From Dillenia suffruticosa (taxonomy: Eukaryota > Streptophyta > Magnoliopsida > Dilleniales > Dilleniaceae), in contig JAVTVX010000012.1 in NCBI GenBank assembly GCA_033439265.1, positions 16,626,501 through 16,690,500 of the forward strand: DNA of 64,000 bases, given 5' to 3'. Of the stretch, positions 1 to 12,230 are shown piece by piece. Positions within the stretch are counted from its first letter, which is position 1; each line of letters starts with the position of its first letter. The notes under the pieces were generated by a model. It saw only the letters and a list, made by a program, of their open reading frames with translations. It did no database searches and was not told the origin of the DNA. The translations under genes were made by a program, and so were the position numbers.

Positions 1-760
1 ATGATTTTTTCTTGTTTCTTCTTCTCATCATGAATTTTTTGAATCTTCTAGCCGAGAGTGCTTCATCTTCTTCCTCTAAATTTGAAGTTCCTTCATCACT
101 GTCTGTTTTTAGAGCAATTGCTTTGCCTTTTTCTTCTTTTGTTGGCACCTTCATATTCAGCTTCATCTCATGATTTATTAAAGATCCCACGAGTTCATCC
201 ATTTACAAAGTTTCGAGATTTTTGGATTCTTCTATTGCAGTGACCTTAGGTTCTCTAGATTTTGGCAAACTTCTTAAAATTTTGTCCACCATGACTTCTA
301 GAGGACTTCCTTTTCCAAGCAATCTTAACTCATTTGTTACCTTATTGAATCTTGTTATCATTTCATTGATTGTTTCTCATTCTTTCATTTTGAAGACCTT
401 GTACTCTTGCTTTAATAGTCTGATTTTGCTCTTACGAACTTGATCAACACCTTCGTAAGTAGTTTCGAGTTTTTCTCAAATTTCCTTTGCTATGATACAT
501 AATGAGACTCTATTGTATTCATTGACACTCAGAGCAAGGTGAAAGAGATTTATAGTTTTGTAATTGGCTTGATAAGCTTATTTCTGCTCCAATGTCATGT
601 TTTTCAACTTGACCGGTACACGCACACCATCAATTTCTTCAGTGGGAAATTCAACTCCTTCTTTAATTATTTTCCATGCATTTAGATCTATGCAATTATG
701 AAATTACACATTCTTTACTTCTAGCAATTGAAGATGCTTCCATTAAAAAACGATGCATGA
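1..760 (-). pseudogene. Copia element A gag (UBN2-type), partial and broken
   Basis: Nucleocapsid (gag) remnant of a Ty1/Copia retrotransposon, read on the minus strand from about 760 down to the window edge. Translation shows the usual gag run: LNAWKIIKEG near 690-660, a variant of EFPTEEIDG near 640, NEYNRVSLCIIAKEI near 520-490, EKLETTYEGVDQVRKSK near 480-430, then NEMITRFNKVTNELRLLGKG and VDKILRSLP near 350-270. This is the UBN2 / gag-polypeptide-of-LTR-copia domain. An acidic, Lys-rich linker follows to position 1. In-frame stops interrupt it at several points (for example after EQK and inside the VCII..EI..EKLE run), so it is not translatable as one protein. The zinc knuckle and pol would lie left of the window. 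It adjoins its own primer-binding site and 5' LTR at 850-2785. Confidence 0.85.
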
Positions 761-849
761 ATTGTTGATAAGGTTTATACTGGTATATTGTCTCTGTTGA
801 TGGCCAATGGATCTTTAATGTCAAGCTGTTAGGCTTTTTATCAACACAT

Positions 850-864
850 CTGCTATGATATCAA
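850..864 (-). other. Copia A primer-binding site
   Basis: On the minus strand this reads TTGATATCATAGCAG, a decayed form of the initiator-Met tRNA site TTGGTATCAGAGCAG that plant Copia elements use to prime reverse transcription. It lies four bases inside the inner LTR end (869) and upstream of the gag relic, which fixes the direction of the element. Confidence 0.75.
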
Positions 865-868
865 TTGC

Positions 869-2785
869 TGTTCAACTAGAGGGGGTGAATAGTTGAATAT
901 GGACCTTTATTTTTGACTTCTTGAAATTTAAGCTTATAACAGAGGGATTGAAAAATTAAAAACAGATAACACCAAAACTTTTTATAGTGGTTCCATCAAA
1001 CATTATGTACATCTACTCCCAGATTCTCCCTGAATTTTTCACTAACTACTTAAGAAATACAAACTTGATTGTAAATCCAAGTTCAACCTTTACATTGTTT
1101 GTATCAACACTATGTTTCAATCATTCAGGGATTGATTTTTCACTCTTAAGACCTAAAGCTATGATTTACACTCTTTAGTCTTTTGACATTTGTTTGAATC
1201 AAAAAATGAATGTCAAGAGTAGAGGTTTTCTTTCCTCAGATGAGACAATTTGTGAGATGGTCTTCTAAATTTTAAGACAGAGAGAAAATTTTAAGAGTGC
1301 AGATAAATACAATCAAATGTAAATGAAGATTTTTCAGAGTATTCAATTGAGCATTCAAAATCAGTCTCTCTTACTTTTTTTTTTCTTCAGCTCTTTGGTA
1401 TTTATTGAAGCATTGAAAAGATCCGTTGAGAGTTGATGTGTTTGAGTGTTGATCAATTAATTTTTGCCATTAATGCTCTGCAATAGTACTCATTCTTCGC
1501 GTCGAGCCTCCACTTCTTTATTGGCGCCACTTTTGTTTTGGCCAATCAAACTAGTTTATGCTGTATTTAAATGTTAGTTTTGATAAAATGGAAATATTTC
1601 AAAAATTAAAGAAATGAAATGGCCGTTTGGTTCAAATCTATTTCGAGATTTGGTTTCTGACAAACGCGGATCGACATGGTTAAGAGGAATATTGACCTGA
1701 GTTCAAAAAATTGGTAGAGTATTTTTTGACAAACAGGCCAGCAAGATTACATTCAGGTAGATATGATTATGTATTAAATAAAATAGGTGAACACATATGT
1801 TTAAATTGGTCGATGTGGGTGCGTATATTGATAGGAGTAAGGATAGATCGGTGTGTGTGTTTAAGCAATCAATAGTCATCAGGTCGACAGGTTTACTGTA
1901 TACATCGACATGTTACTATGCAAAAATAAAATTAGTGGACTTGGATAAATGAATTTGTCGATGTGCATCTACCTATCGACAAAAAGAAAAGGCCAGGTCA
2001 ATGTGTGAACTTAAGAACCAGAAACTACCAGGTCGACAAGTTCCTCTCATTAGTCGGTGTGTTGCTATTCAATAATAAAATAGGTAGACCTGTTTTTGTA
2101 AATTGGTCGATGTGTTTGGGTATGTCGACAATATCTAGGATCGGGTTGATGTGTTATGATGTGTTATATTAAGATACATTATGTCATGTCGATGTGTTTT
2201 AATTACACATTGACATGTTCCTATTCGCACTTAAAATTGGTGGACGTGACCAATAAAATAGGTCGATTATTTGTCAAGTCGACATGGATTGATATCTCAG
2301 GTCGTTGTGTGCTCCTATTGAAAACATTTACACAGGTCGACATTTTGTCAGGCACATTAATGTCCTATCAAGCCAAGAATATGTCAATGTGTATAAAGGA
2401 TGGGTTGATGTGTTTCTAAAATTGGTCGACATATCATTCTAAATCTGTCTACCTTAACCTGTTCATGTCAATGTGTTTTAAAATTAGGTTGATATGAGAA
2501 ATGGGTTGATGTGTTTTATAGATGTGTCGGTGTATTTTTACTTAGATATTTTTATAGCATTTCTATGACTCAGGTCGACAAGGTATTCTCAACAAGTCGA
2601 TGTGTTTAGGATTGAGTTAAAATTGGTCGAAATGAGGCTTGAATTGGTGGACCTGTGATGCAGGTCGATGTGTTCTAAGGTTAAGTCGACATGATGTGCG
2701 GTCTCTTGATTTTTGTTACTATTTTGATTTATCTTAAACTTATTTTCCTTCTTTCATTTATTATCAAAACTTTTCTATGTCAACA
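869..2785 (-). repeat. Copia A 5' LTR (about 1.9 kb)
   Basis: LTR of the minus-strand Copia element. The right end (LTR start on the minus strand) begins TGTTGACATAG and the inner end finishes GTTGAACA, giving TG...CA termini with a TGTT/AACA inverted terminal pair. The inner end abuts the primer-binding site. A stretch near 875-895 resembles the GGGGGTGAATAG block seen near the end of this class of Copia LTR. The partner LTR is outside the window, so neither target-site duplication nor LTR identity can be judged. The ORFs inside are non-coding. Confidence 0.7.
1640..2700. repeat. Degenerate GTCGAC/GTCGATGTG repeat array in LTR A
   Basis: The motif GGTCGACA, or its variant GGTCGATGTG, recurs every 20 to 60 bases across about 1 kb in both orientations (for example 1815, 1893, 2030, 2105, 2123, 2335, 2572, 2594, 2664 and 2684). 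The core GTCGAC is itself palindromic. Spacing is irregular, so this is a dispersed motif cluster rather than a clean satellite. It lies wholly within the putative LTR and would sit in its U3 part. Confidence 0.7.
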
Positions 2786-2797
2786 AAATGTATGATA

Positions 2798-2909
2798 GGA
2801 TGCAAAATATCATAAATAAGTCAATTAGTAATATTGGGAGGATTTATCAAATTCTCTTGATTAACATGTATTTTCGTTTATTTATAGATTTATCAAATTC
2901 ATTTATTTC
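2798..2909 (+). repeat. Direct repeat R, left copy
   Basis: About 112 bp starting GGATGCAAAATATC and ending in CATTTATTT. It closely matches 3974-4086 in the same orientation with scattered substitutions and small indels. It starts 12 bases beyond the outer end of LTR A. Confidence 0.8.
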
Positions 2910-3973
2910 GGACTATAGTGATAACAATCATATAGTCTTAGACCCTCTGAACATAATATATGGTTAGAAGGTCATTAGATGATTTGAGGACAAATATATG
3001 AGCACAAGGTGATTAAAAGATCTGGGTAATTAAATATACTTGAAATCCGTCAATATATGTGACCAATAGGGCATGCTATCTAGATAAAATATACGATCAA
3101 AAGGCCAAAGAAATGAATCAAGTGATCTAGAAAATAAAATATGATAAGGAGGCCTAAAGAATGGACTAGTAGATCTCAAATAATTCAAATCCATATCTAT
3201 AATGAAACAATCTAGAGACTTGCCAACAAAAAACATTAGAATGATGAATTTATTGCATGATCAGATGCAACATATATTATTTAGGAAAAAAGTTAATTAG
3301 GGGATTAACTGAAACAAATTATCTTATAAAACATGATAATACTATAAGGCTAAACATATATATAAGTTAACGTAAATATACATAAAGTCGATAGAGAATT
3401 CGATCACTAGGTGCAACAAATTATCTCAAATAGTTATGAAATGACAAGAATAGAATCAGTATAAAAGTACATAAATGGCATGAAGGTCAATCTTTTTAAT
3501 ACCTTCATTAGTTACATTTTTTTAATGACCTGTGGTGTAGAGCCAAAATCGTTGAGGTATCATATAAAAATCAAACTATGGACAAATAATACTCTTTTAT
3601 TAGACAAACAAACTTTTTATACACTAACCACAAAATAAGTTTTTAATAAAAAGAGTCAAAACATTCTATTAGTCAAGATTTAAAAGTCACTTTTGAACAC
3701 AATTTGATATCATTTAGTCTAGTATTTGAGAAAGAATAACTTTACACTATGTTATAATGGTTGTAAAAATGTTCCTTCTTAACTAGAGAGAGTTAGCTTT
3801 CTGGCTTAGGTTAACTTGTGTGGTGATGGTAACTCGTGATTGCTAATCCCACATGCAAACATTCAACCTCATTGACACTAAATAATTAGTAAGTTACTAT
3901 GAAATACTAAAAATTAAGACAAAACTAAATTCAATGATTTTAAATTTGAAATTCAAATGCCAAATGCACCGAA
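2910..3973. other. AT-rich spacer between the R repeats, no gene seen
   Basis: No ORF with recognisable similarity, no transposon termini and no RNA gene signature. The only sizeable ORF (68 codons, minus strand, 3030-3236) has no family features. Confidence 0.5.
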
Positions 3974-4086
3974 GGATGCAAAATATCACAAATAAGCTCA
4001 ATTGATAATGTTGGCGACTTTGTCAAATTCTCTTGATTAATACATATTTTCACGTATTTATAGATTTATCAAATTTGTTTATTTTT
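3974..4086 (+). repeat. Direct repeat R, right copy
   Basis: Second copy of the repeat at 2798-2909, about 1.18 kb downstream and in the same orientation. The 1.06 kb between the copies is AT-rich, with no coding signal and no recognisable LTR termini. Confidence 0.8.
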
Positions 4087-4384
4087 GCATTACTATCCTA
4101 GTATAAATTTTTGTGTATTAGAAATGTCAATTAAAAAGCCAACATAATTCTATTTTCTCATGCATAAAATCGAAAAATCTATCACTTATCTCTTTCAATG
4201 ATTAGGTATTTGAAGTCTAGAAAAATGTCACAAAATGGATCACTTTCTTTTGATCACATTCCAAATGCCCTTTCGGTGAATCAATGACTAATCTTTTCCA
4301 GACCCTCTCCTTTTTTCGTGAGAAGAAGTCCTCCATTTTCACAGCCACACAAAGTTCCTTACTATCTCACTTCCTTATACACGT

Positions 4385-4577
4385 TTATAAAACAACACCA
4401 AAATGGGAAGCTTTTCGGGAAGTTGGGAAACAAGAGAGGAAGCTAAGAGATAGAGGGAGTTGAGGTGGGTTTCCAAAAACCACTTCCTCCCTATTTTGTC
4501 TCCCTCTTTTAAATTTAAAATAAAAGAGTTTGGGTTAGGTCTAGCCTCATGGGTAGATCCGTACCTATTTTACAATA
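4385..4577 (+). repeat. Dispersed repeat S, copy 1
   Basis: This 190-bp segment matches 58267-58457 in the same orientation. Shared landmarks in order are AAAATGGGAA, GAGAGAGTTGAGGT-like text, TTTCCAAAAACCACT, CTCCCTCTTTTAAAT and AAAATAAAAG. No coding sense was found. It probably belongs to an unrecognised mobile repeat, since the flanks of the two copies do not match. Confidence 0.75.
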
Positions 4578-4589
4578 TCTCCTACTCGT

Positions 4590-5640
4590 GCATGAGGGAT
4601 GAATTCGTACATAGCGTGATTTTTATAGTCAAACATCAATTTTATACTAGTAAGTGGTTTGTGTGACCTACAAGAATACTAAAGCTTGATATTTAAGGAT
4701 ATATAGTAACTCACTTTCAATATAATGGTGAGGTCGTTACATCTCACCATACTTTAGACTCTTTTTTAGTAGACATAATCAATGTATCCCCATCTCTTAA
4801 ATAATGTAAGAGCATAGCTAACTCAAGTCAAATCATATAATTACAATTACATTTCTAAACACTAAGTAACAGGCATGATTGGCCAGTTGTGAATATAAAG
4901 TAATGTATTGGTTAAAAATAGTTTTCCTTTTATACAACTAACTTTTAACTTTTAACTTTATCTTGATTGTTTTTTTAAACATACACTGATAAATCGAATC
5001 AATCATGGTTTCTTGGTGATATTGCTAAAGTACAAATGCTAAAACAAAATTTCAAGAAACAGTCGAAAGTTCTAAGGGTATAAATTAAGATTGAATATAA
5101 ACTTTCAGGTATCACACAATGAGGTAAGGAGAGATACCATCTTATTACCCATATGGTTATATAAGCACATATGGTATGAAATATATGCTACAATATTGTT
5201 TCCTTCTATTCTAAAATAATATATCATACAAGTCGTAGTTTAAGTGTATTCAACACTTGATCTGAATTTTCCTTTTTATAAGTTCTCAAAAATTTCACAA
5301 CATCAAGAAAAATTCATACCTAGCTATTAGACCAATTCAATGATTGTGAGGAATCTATTTCGATGACTATATATGTAGATGCAACTAGTAATTTTATCTT
5401 AACACTCTATTGAGATAGCATATATGTTTATCAATCACAAAGTAACGTTGTCTCATCTTTATATGTAATTTAGATATTCGAAATGATTGTTCATGTAAGA
5501 GAGCCAATCTCAAAAAATTATTCGACATACCTTTAAATCTGGACACAAGAATTTCAGATACGAAAATAAAGTTCAAATGTCAATGAATATGAGCATTACA
5601 TCATATCTACTCTTTATATGATTGCAATCACAATTGAAAT
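4590..5640. other. No gene seen; expected site of the Copia B 3' LTR
   Basis: AT-rich sequence with no supported ORF. The 3' LTR of the minus-strand Copia B should lie here, but nothing matches the sequence just outside its gag (10236 onward), so the LTR is lost or too diverged to recognise by eye. Confidence 0.4.
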
Positions 5641-6544
5641 TAAAATTACAATCATAACCTATGCAATCCAAGTGTGGTCTCGTAAAAGGATTAGACACCA
5701 TCAAACGTGTAGATATTTCAATATCATCTCTTTGACAAAATTAAATTTTGTGTCTATATGTTTGATTTTATCATGATATTTATGATCTTTGGTATAAGCA
5801 ATAACTGATTGATTGTCACAATAAATTGTCATAACTCTTATCGAATTGCTTATTAATTCCAAATATTGCAAGGAAGCACAGGCCACAATTCTACTTACAT
5901 TGTAGAAAGAGATACATAGATTTGTTTTTAGCTACTCCATAGGATGACACCATTATTGAGCAAAAAAAACATAACGAGAGACAGATTTTCTCTCATCTAA
6001 ATCATATCCCTAATCAACATTTGTATATCCTTTCAGTAATAGATCATTTCTTTGATAGCAAAGGAAATAATATGCAATTCCTTTCAGATATCTTAATATC
6101 ATTTTCATAGCACTCTAGTATCTCCTTCGTGGATTGGATTGATATCTACTGATCAAACTCATAGTATGACAAATATTGAGATGAGTACATATTATAATAT
6201 ACATCAAGTACCCAACCGCACTTGAATATAGTATTCTGGACATTTCTTTTTTTTTTTTAGAAGTCTTCGAGCACATGTTATGGCTTAAACTATCACCTTT
6301 AACCATATGAGTATTAATGAGTTTATAGTTTTCCATTCTGAATTATTCAAGAATCTTTTTGACATAAGACTCTTGAAATAATATTAATAATCTCTTGGAA
6401 CGATCTCTATAAATATTAACTCCAAATATACAATTTGTTTCACCCATATCTTTCATCTCAAAATTGGAAGATAACTATTTCTTTATCTGGAGGACATACT
6501 CCTTGTCATTTACAGATAACAATATGTCATCTATATATATATAT

Positions 6545-6944
6545 TAGACTTGTAATCAAGCCAAGCCCAGGCTAGTTCAAGAGCGGTTCCTGGAACTACG
6601 GGTCGGGCTGGTTGCGGTTCCTAGGCCGGGCCGGCCCGGTTCCAAAATTATTTTTAGTTGAACCGGCCCGACTTGCTGAATTGGAACCGGCGGGCCGGTT
6701 CACATCAGGTCGGGCCGGTTTGGCCAGAAAAAGAGATGTAAAATTGAAAAAAATTAAAAAAAGGATAAGGAGTCGTTGGAACCGGCCGGGCCGGGCCGGT
6801 TTCTGGTTCCAAAATCTATTGAAGTGGCCTGGACCGCTACAGTACCGGTTCAGGCAGGCTGGGTTACTATAGCTCCGGTCCGGTTCACAGGCCGGGTGTT
6901 TTCTGGGTTGGCTGAGCTGGTTTTCCGGCCCGGGCACATCTCTA
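6545..6944. mobile_element. 400-bp hAT-like non-autonomous element inside Copia B RT
   Basis: A GC-rich block dense in CCGGGCCGG and GGTTCC motifs interrupts the reverse transcriptase sequence exactly between the residues SIY and IDDILL. The outer ends are TAGACTTGT on the left and, read inward from the right, TAGAGATGTG, forming imperfect terminal inverted repeats. The flanks are identical 8-bp ATATATAT sequences (6537-6544 and 6945-6952), the target-duplication length of hAT elements. GGGCCGG-rich ends behind TAG-AGATGTG-like termini resemble a known group of plant hAT MITEs. No transposase is encoded. Removing the insert and one duplication restores the YIDDIL reading, so it came after the Copia. 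The AT-repeat target means the duplication could be partly chance. Confidence 0.75.
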
Positions 6945-7220
6945 ATATATATGGATAGAATTACAAATTCGTCATTGGATTTCTTTATATAGACACAATG
7001 GTTTTCATCTATTATGATAAAATTATAAGAGATCACAACTATATGAAATCTCAAATATCATTGTCTCAAATACTGCTTAAAGCTACAAATTGATCTATTC
7101 AATTTACATATTATATCTTCCTGGATTTTAATAACAAAACCCTCTGATTATGCCACATAAACTTTTTCTTCAAGTACTCCATTTAGAAAGACATTCTTCA
7201 CATCTATTTGATATAATTAA

Positions 7221-7744
7221 ATCCAAATTGGTCACTATTGCTAACAATAGACGAATTGAGATAAATCTCAATATTGGGAAAAAATGTTTCTTCATAATCA
7301 ATATCATTTTACTGGGTATAATCTTTTACCATCATTCGAGTCTTATACCTCTCAATAGTTTAATCTGCCCTACTTTTCATTTTAAGAATCCACTTATTCC
7401 CAATAATCATTCATCTCAATGGAAGTTCAACCAATGCCCAAACATGGTTAGATTTTATTGACTCCAATTCTTCTATTGTTAGATCCAAATTGGTTACTAT
7501 TGCTAACAATAGACGAATTGAGATAAATCTCAATATTGGGAAAAAATATTTCTTCATAATCAATATCATTTTACTGGGTATAATCTTTTACCATCATTCG
7601 AGTTTTATACCTCTCAATAGTTTAATCTGCCATACTTTTCATTTTAAGAACCCACTTATTCCCAATAATCATTTATCTTAATGGAAGTTCAACCAATGCC
7701 CAAACATGGTTAGATCTTATTGACTCCAATTCTTCCATTGTCTT
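7221..7744 (-). repeat. 262-bp tandem duplication in Copia B pol
   Basis: Positions 7221-7482 and 7483-7744 are head-to-tail copies that differ at only a handful of bases. Each encodes the same piece of pol, from ESI.SNHVWALVELP through DIDYEE.FFP to SIRLLLAIVTN, so the polyprotein linker and RT start occur twice. The copies share the same in-frame stops. The duplication therefore happened after the element began to decay, and recently compared with the rest. Confidence 0.9.
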
Positions 7745-9400
7745 TTTCCATTCATCTTTGGTAGGATAACAAGGAGCCCCATCTATATTCTTAGACTCTT
7801 CTTCAGTTCCTACAGAAACAATAAATGCATGCCCTTCCATCTCAAAATAACACTTGAACACCCCTTTCTTATCACTTTTCTGAATTTGTAACTTCGTTAG
7901 ATATCTAGAATCCAAATCCCTCCTACTTGAATCAACATTTAACTCATTTTCTCACATTCCAATGATTCACTATGGAGATAGCTATCCTTTGAATCAACTA
8001 ATTCAAACAAAATCTTTATATCCTTTACGTCACCTTGGTTATAAAATTCATCCTCCAGAAATATAACATCTCGTGATTCAATCTTTACTACAGTACCCTT
8101 TTTTTCATTTACCAATGAATATCTAATGTCTAGGCTGGTCTGAGTATCTTGTGAAGATAGACTTTCTTTCACAAGGATCCAATTTTTCACACTTATTGAA
8201 AAAATCTTGAATATATGCAGTCGATCCCCAAGGTTTCAGTTCACTGAAACATGGATTTCTACCAATCCAAAGTTTATATGGTGTCATTGGTCCTGATTTT
8301 GAAGGCACTCTAGTCAAAATATAGATTATAATCAATAAGGCATCTCCTCAAAAGGAAATGAGTAAGTTACCCTGTACTCTCATGAATTTTGTCATATATA
8401 ACAATATCCTATTCTTTCTCTCTATAATATCATTCTACTGAGATGTATAAAAATGATATTTGTCTAATTATGTCTCTTTGATTATAGAGATTCTTAAATT
8501 GATCTGATAAATATTCACACTCTTTATCTATTCTTAAGGCCTTTATTATTTTATCCATTTGATTATCTATATCGATCATATAATGTTTAAAGTACTCAAT
8601 TGCTTCAAATTTGTGAGAAATTAAATAGACATGATCAAATCATATGAAATCATCTACAAATGCAATGAAACACGAAACTCCATTTCTAGTCTTCACATTC
8701 ACTGGATTACAAATGTTTAAATGGACTAACTACAATGACAATTCAGCCCATATGGCCTTTTCAAATGATTTCTTATCATTTTACCAACTAGACAATATTC
8801 ACGCATTGTCAAATCAACTTTTGTGAGAGAACCTAATAGTCTTGCTTTCACTAGTTGATTTATCCATCTTCTCTTATGTGGCTAAGTCTAACATGCCATA
8901 TCACATTATCAACATTTGCATTACTAGAGGAACAAATATTTAATTAAAGATAATGGTCAACATAATAATTAAATATTTATTTATCATATTGCAAAATCAT
9001 GAAACCATTAACAAGTGGTCTAGAACCAAAATACATGTCATTTAAATATAAATTAATACTGTCTCTTTGAAAGTTCAAAATATAGCCAAATTTCAAAAGA
9101 ACAACAATTGATATTAAATTTCATTGAAGTTCTGGCATGTAGAGAATATCATGCAGAATGAGAGCTTGTCCACTTTGTAACTCTAGTTTACAAGTGTTAA
9201 CTTTTCTTATCTCCACTCTTGTATTGTTCCCCACATAAATTTATCTCATATCAGAAAACACTTGATGAAAGTCCACAAACCCCTTATGGTCCTAATCACA
9301 TGATCTATTGCTCCTAAGTCTATAATCCACACAGAATAAGAATTAGCTAATAAAACAATACTAGAGACATATGCCATACTCAAAGAGACATTTCCAGGTA

Positions 9401-10215
9401 CTACCTTTTTGATTCGAGGAATTCATGAGCGAAATGGCCAAAAACTTGACAATTGTTGTACTTCAACTTGCTCTTGTGCCTTTTCATTTTGAAACACCCA
9501 CGTATGTTCTTTTGTGATCTATCTTCGGTCTCCTTTCCTTTCTTGCTTTTGGTATGGTTTCTCTTAAACATTGAGCTCGAGGCTTTGTTAGAACTAGATT
9601 CTATAACAAAAAATGCAACTGTGGATTTTGTGGCACTATGCTGTTCATTCTCAACCTTAACGTGGCAAGCAGTATCCGTGAAATTCTTCACACGGTCATT
9701 GTAAATCAAATTGACTTTTAGGTACTCTCACTTGTCAACAAGGGATCAGATCAAAGCTTGAACTTCCTATTCATCGGAAAGGATATGACCTACTGATTTC
9801 AACTCTCTTATTATGTTAGATATGACCTTTAAATGTTGCTAGATAATGTGATTAGTTTGCTTTTTATAGGTGTCAAACTTTGTGGTCAATTGTCTAAAAT
9901 AAGTCACATTAGTACCTCTATATTTCATCCTGAGGTACACCAAGATGTCATGAGCAATCAGATATTATTCACATTCAGGGATAATGTTATCAATTATGGA
10001 GCTAACCAAGATTGTTCTAGCAGTGGAATTTTTCTTTTTCCATCCCTGGTAACCATCTTGATCTCCCATTTGTTGTGCAATATTGCCCACACAAGAGTCT
10101 TGCATGATATGGTTGATACCTTTCAAGACATCTTGTTTTTCTAGTGCATACTAAATTTTGGGGTGTTATATATCATAATTGTTGCCATTCAATTTGTCAT
10201 CTCTATTTAAATACG
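9401..10215 (-). pseudogene. Copia element B gag, decayed
   Basis: Minus-strand gag of element B. From about 10215 downward it reads RDDKLNGNNYDI, then a UBN2-type region including AHDILVYLRMKYRG and FRQLTTKFDTYKKQTNHII, a Ser/Lys-rich linker with KKGKETEDRSQKN, and finally a degenerate zinc-knuckle region ending NNCQVFGHFAHEF. One CX2CX4HX4C cysteine and the last cysteine are missing, so nucleic-acid binding would be lost. In-frame stops are present. The start region resembles the usual KLNG-NY opening of plant Copia gag. It leads directly into the pol relic. Confidence 0.8.
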
Positions 10216-12230
10216 CAATGATAACTTTGATGTCACGGTCTAGATTTTAAGGGGGTGAGTACTAGTATTAATGATCATATCATACCTTTTATTTCAAAAT
10301 TAACATTTATAATAGATTATCAGTAGATATAGAATAAAAAATTCATTAATTTCCCAATCATTGCGATCATAATGTATGACAATCACAAATTTAATTTAAA
10401 ATTACAAATTTCAATAAGTTTTATGTGAAAATTATTCAAATTCTACTAACCAAAAATTACCTACTTAGATACACAAAATATTTAAATATTTCAATTTTGG
10501 ATAGGAATTATTCTAATACTACCGATCCAAAATTTTCAATCAAGAGTCTTACATTTTCTTTTATATATATGATCATACAAATCAATAAATATAACTAACA
10601 TTTGCTTAAAAAAAATTTATATTATAAATTTTAAAAGTTTCTCTAATACATGATCATGATCCTTACACACAATCATAATCGCAAAAGAAAAATATACAAA
10701 TGCATTATTTCGATTCAAGACATGTCCATTCGAGATATCATATTCACCATTCCCTTGGATAATCTATCCCAAGGAGATAATCCCCTTGTGGCATGAGCTT
10801 GAGCTATTTATGCTTTTGGACAGCTTTTCTTCATTTGACTCTCTATATTTTTTATTCTCCATATTTTTATTAATATTGGTTTCACATTGTAAAAAAAACA
10901 TGTTCCAGTTCTTAGCAATCAATTCATCAACCATGTTAGCATAACAAAGAGGCAAAGAATTTCTTAATATGTATATGTCATCCCCCTAAAAGTATACCCT
11001 AGATGAAAAAGTTCCAAATATTTTTCTTCTATGATCTCCAAATGATCGGACAAAGTATAAAATAGGTCTATCTTACAAGCTAACATTTGTCCCAATTTTA
11101 TCATATGCTCTAAATTTCTCAATACTTTAGCTGTCCTCTGGAGAACTCTAAGAGTGTGCCCAATTATCATAATTTTTTTAGAAAATGGGAATAATATTAG
11201 GTGGGACATACGGCCAACCATAATATTATAATAAATCTCAAAACATTTGTTTTAAAGGTATTTGTTCAAATCTCAAATAATTTTATATTAGAAAAACTAA
11301 TGTTTAAATATAAATAAATGAGTATAAATACAAAAAAAGAATGGGTGCAAAAAAAAATTTTCAACTAGGTAGCTAAAATTTTTCTAATCTCATAAAGATC
11401 TTTCCAGAAATTTTTTGGACTGAAAATGATTTTTTTGTAATTTTCTAAACAATTTATTTATTTAAAAATCAATATATATTATTTTTCAACTCCAAAAATA
11501 AATTAAAAATCACATAAAATCCAATTAAAAAAAACATTCATTGAAATTTTTTACCAGAGCCAGCGTTGCATGTACTTCTACACGTCGTCAGAAGGGGCTA
11601 TCCACATTTGGACACACGCCTACTTTCCCTAGCTAGTGGGTGTATGTCACGCGCCGCCTTCTCGGTGGCTTCTAGTAACCAAATTTTGGCTATTTGCAAT
11701 TTTCGATGATTTTTAATTCAATAATGGTCTCAATTTTCTAATTAGACACCTCTCATCTAGGGTTTGGGCTTCACACACCATGCTGAGAGTTGGGATAGCA
11801 TTTGAGCACTATTCATCTTCTCCCTAATTTCATGAAATTTCTACAACTCGACCTTATTTTCAAATGTCCATACCTCTCTCAATTCTTAACTATTTTTGCG
11901 TTTGTCATATGGTTAAAAAGCTTTTTTTTATGAAGGATCTAACTATATAAAAAACAAATCATGAAATACAGTATTCTAAAAGATATGACTGCATGAATTT
12001 TCAGCTGGTGTTTGAAATATCTCATTATATACTCTATGTATGCATGTCAAATTTTGCAAATATCATCATCATGGAATAAGTATGCTGTTGTATAAAATTG
12101 AGAATATTTTGTGAAGTCTATGTCGCCATTAATGAACCACAATCATTGTTCATGGCATTTTCTTTTCATGTTTCAATATCATAAAAGAGGTGGGAAACAC
12201 CCAAGAATGAATCTTCTCTTCTCCACCAAG
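10216..12230. other. Probable Copia B 5' LTR start and AT-rich sequence, no gene
   Basis: Immediately outside gag, a minus-strand TGACATCAAAGTTATC (about 10222-10237) looks like a worn primer-binding site, and the plus-strand TGTCACGGTCTAG at about 10235 could be the inner LTR edge. No outer edge can be placed. Two minus-strand ORFs (10764-10955 and 10964-11221) carry no family motif. The rest is AT-rich, with one less AT-rich stretch near 11550-11690. Confidence 0.35.

Larger units (their letters stand above)
5640..9400 (-). pseudogene. Copia element B pol (integrase, RT, RNase H), decayed
   Basis: Minus-strand Ty1/Copia polyprotein remnant. In coding order: a degraded pre-integrase and integrase region (about 9400-8340); the integrase C-terminal part at 8335-7940, with YILTRVPSKSGPMTPYKLW and CERKSIFTRYSDQ; the linker and start of reverse transcriptase, with EWKKTMEELESIRSNHVW (about 7745) and DIDYEETFFP (about 7300); VKNVFLNGVLEEKVY near 7190; the catalytic stretch YIDDILL, split by an insertion at 6545-6944; VGYLMYIIICTHLNICHTMSL near 6220; and an RNase H segment TIYCDNQSVIAYTKDH near 5810. 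Many stops and frameshifts, a 262-bp tandem duplication and a 400-bp transposon insertion make it non-functional. Order INT before RT is diagnostic of Copia rather than Gypsy. Confidence 0.88.

Noticed and set aside
6596..7054. 152-codon minus-strand ORF
   Set aside because: A chimera: the first 37 or so residues are Copia RT, the rest is the inserted hAT-like element. Not a gene.
9453..9704. 83-codon plus-strand ORF
   Set aside because: Antisense shadow of the Copia B gag.
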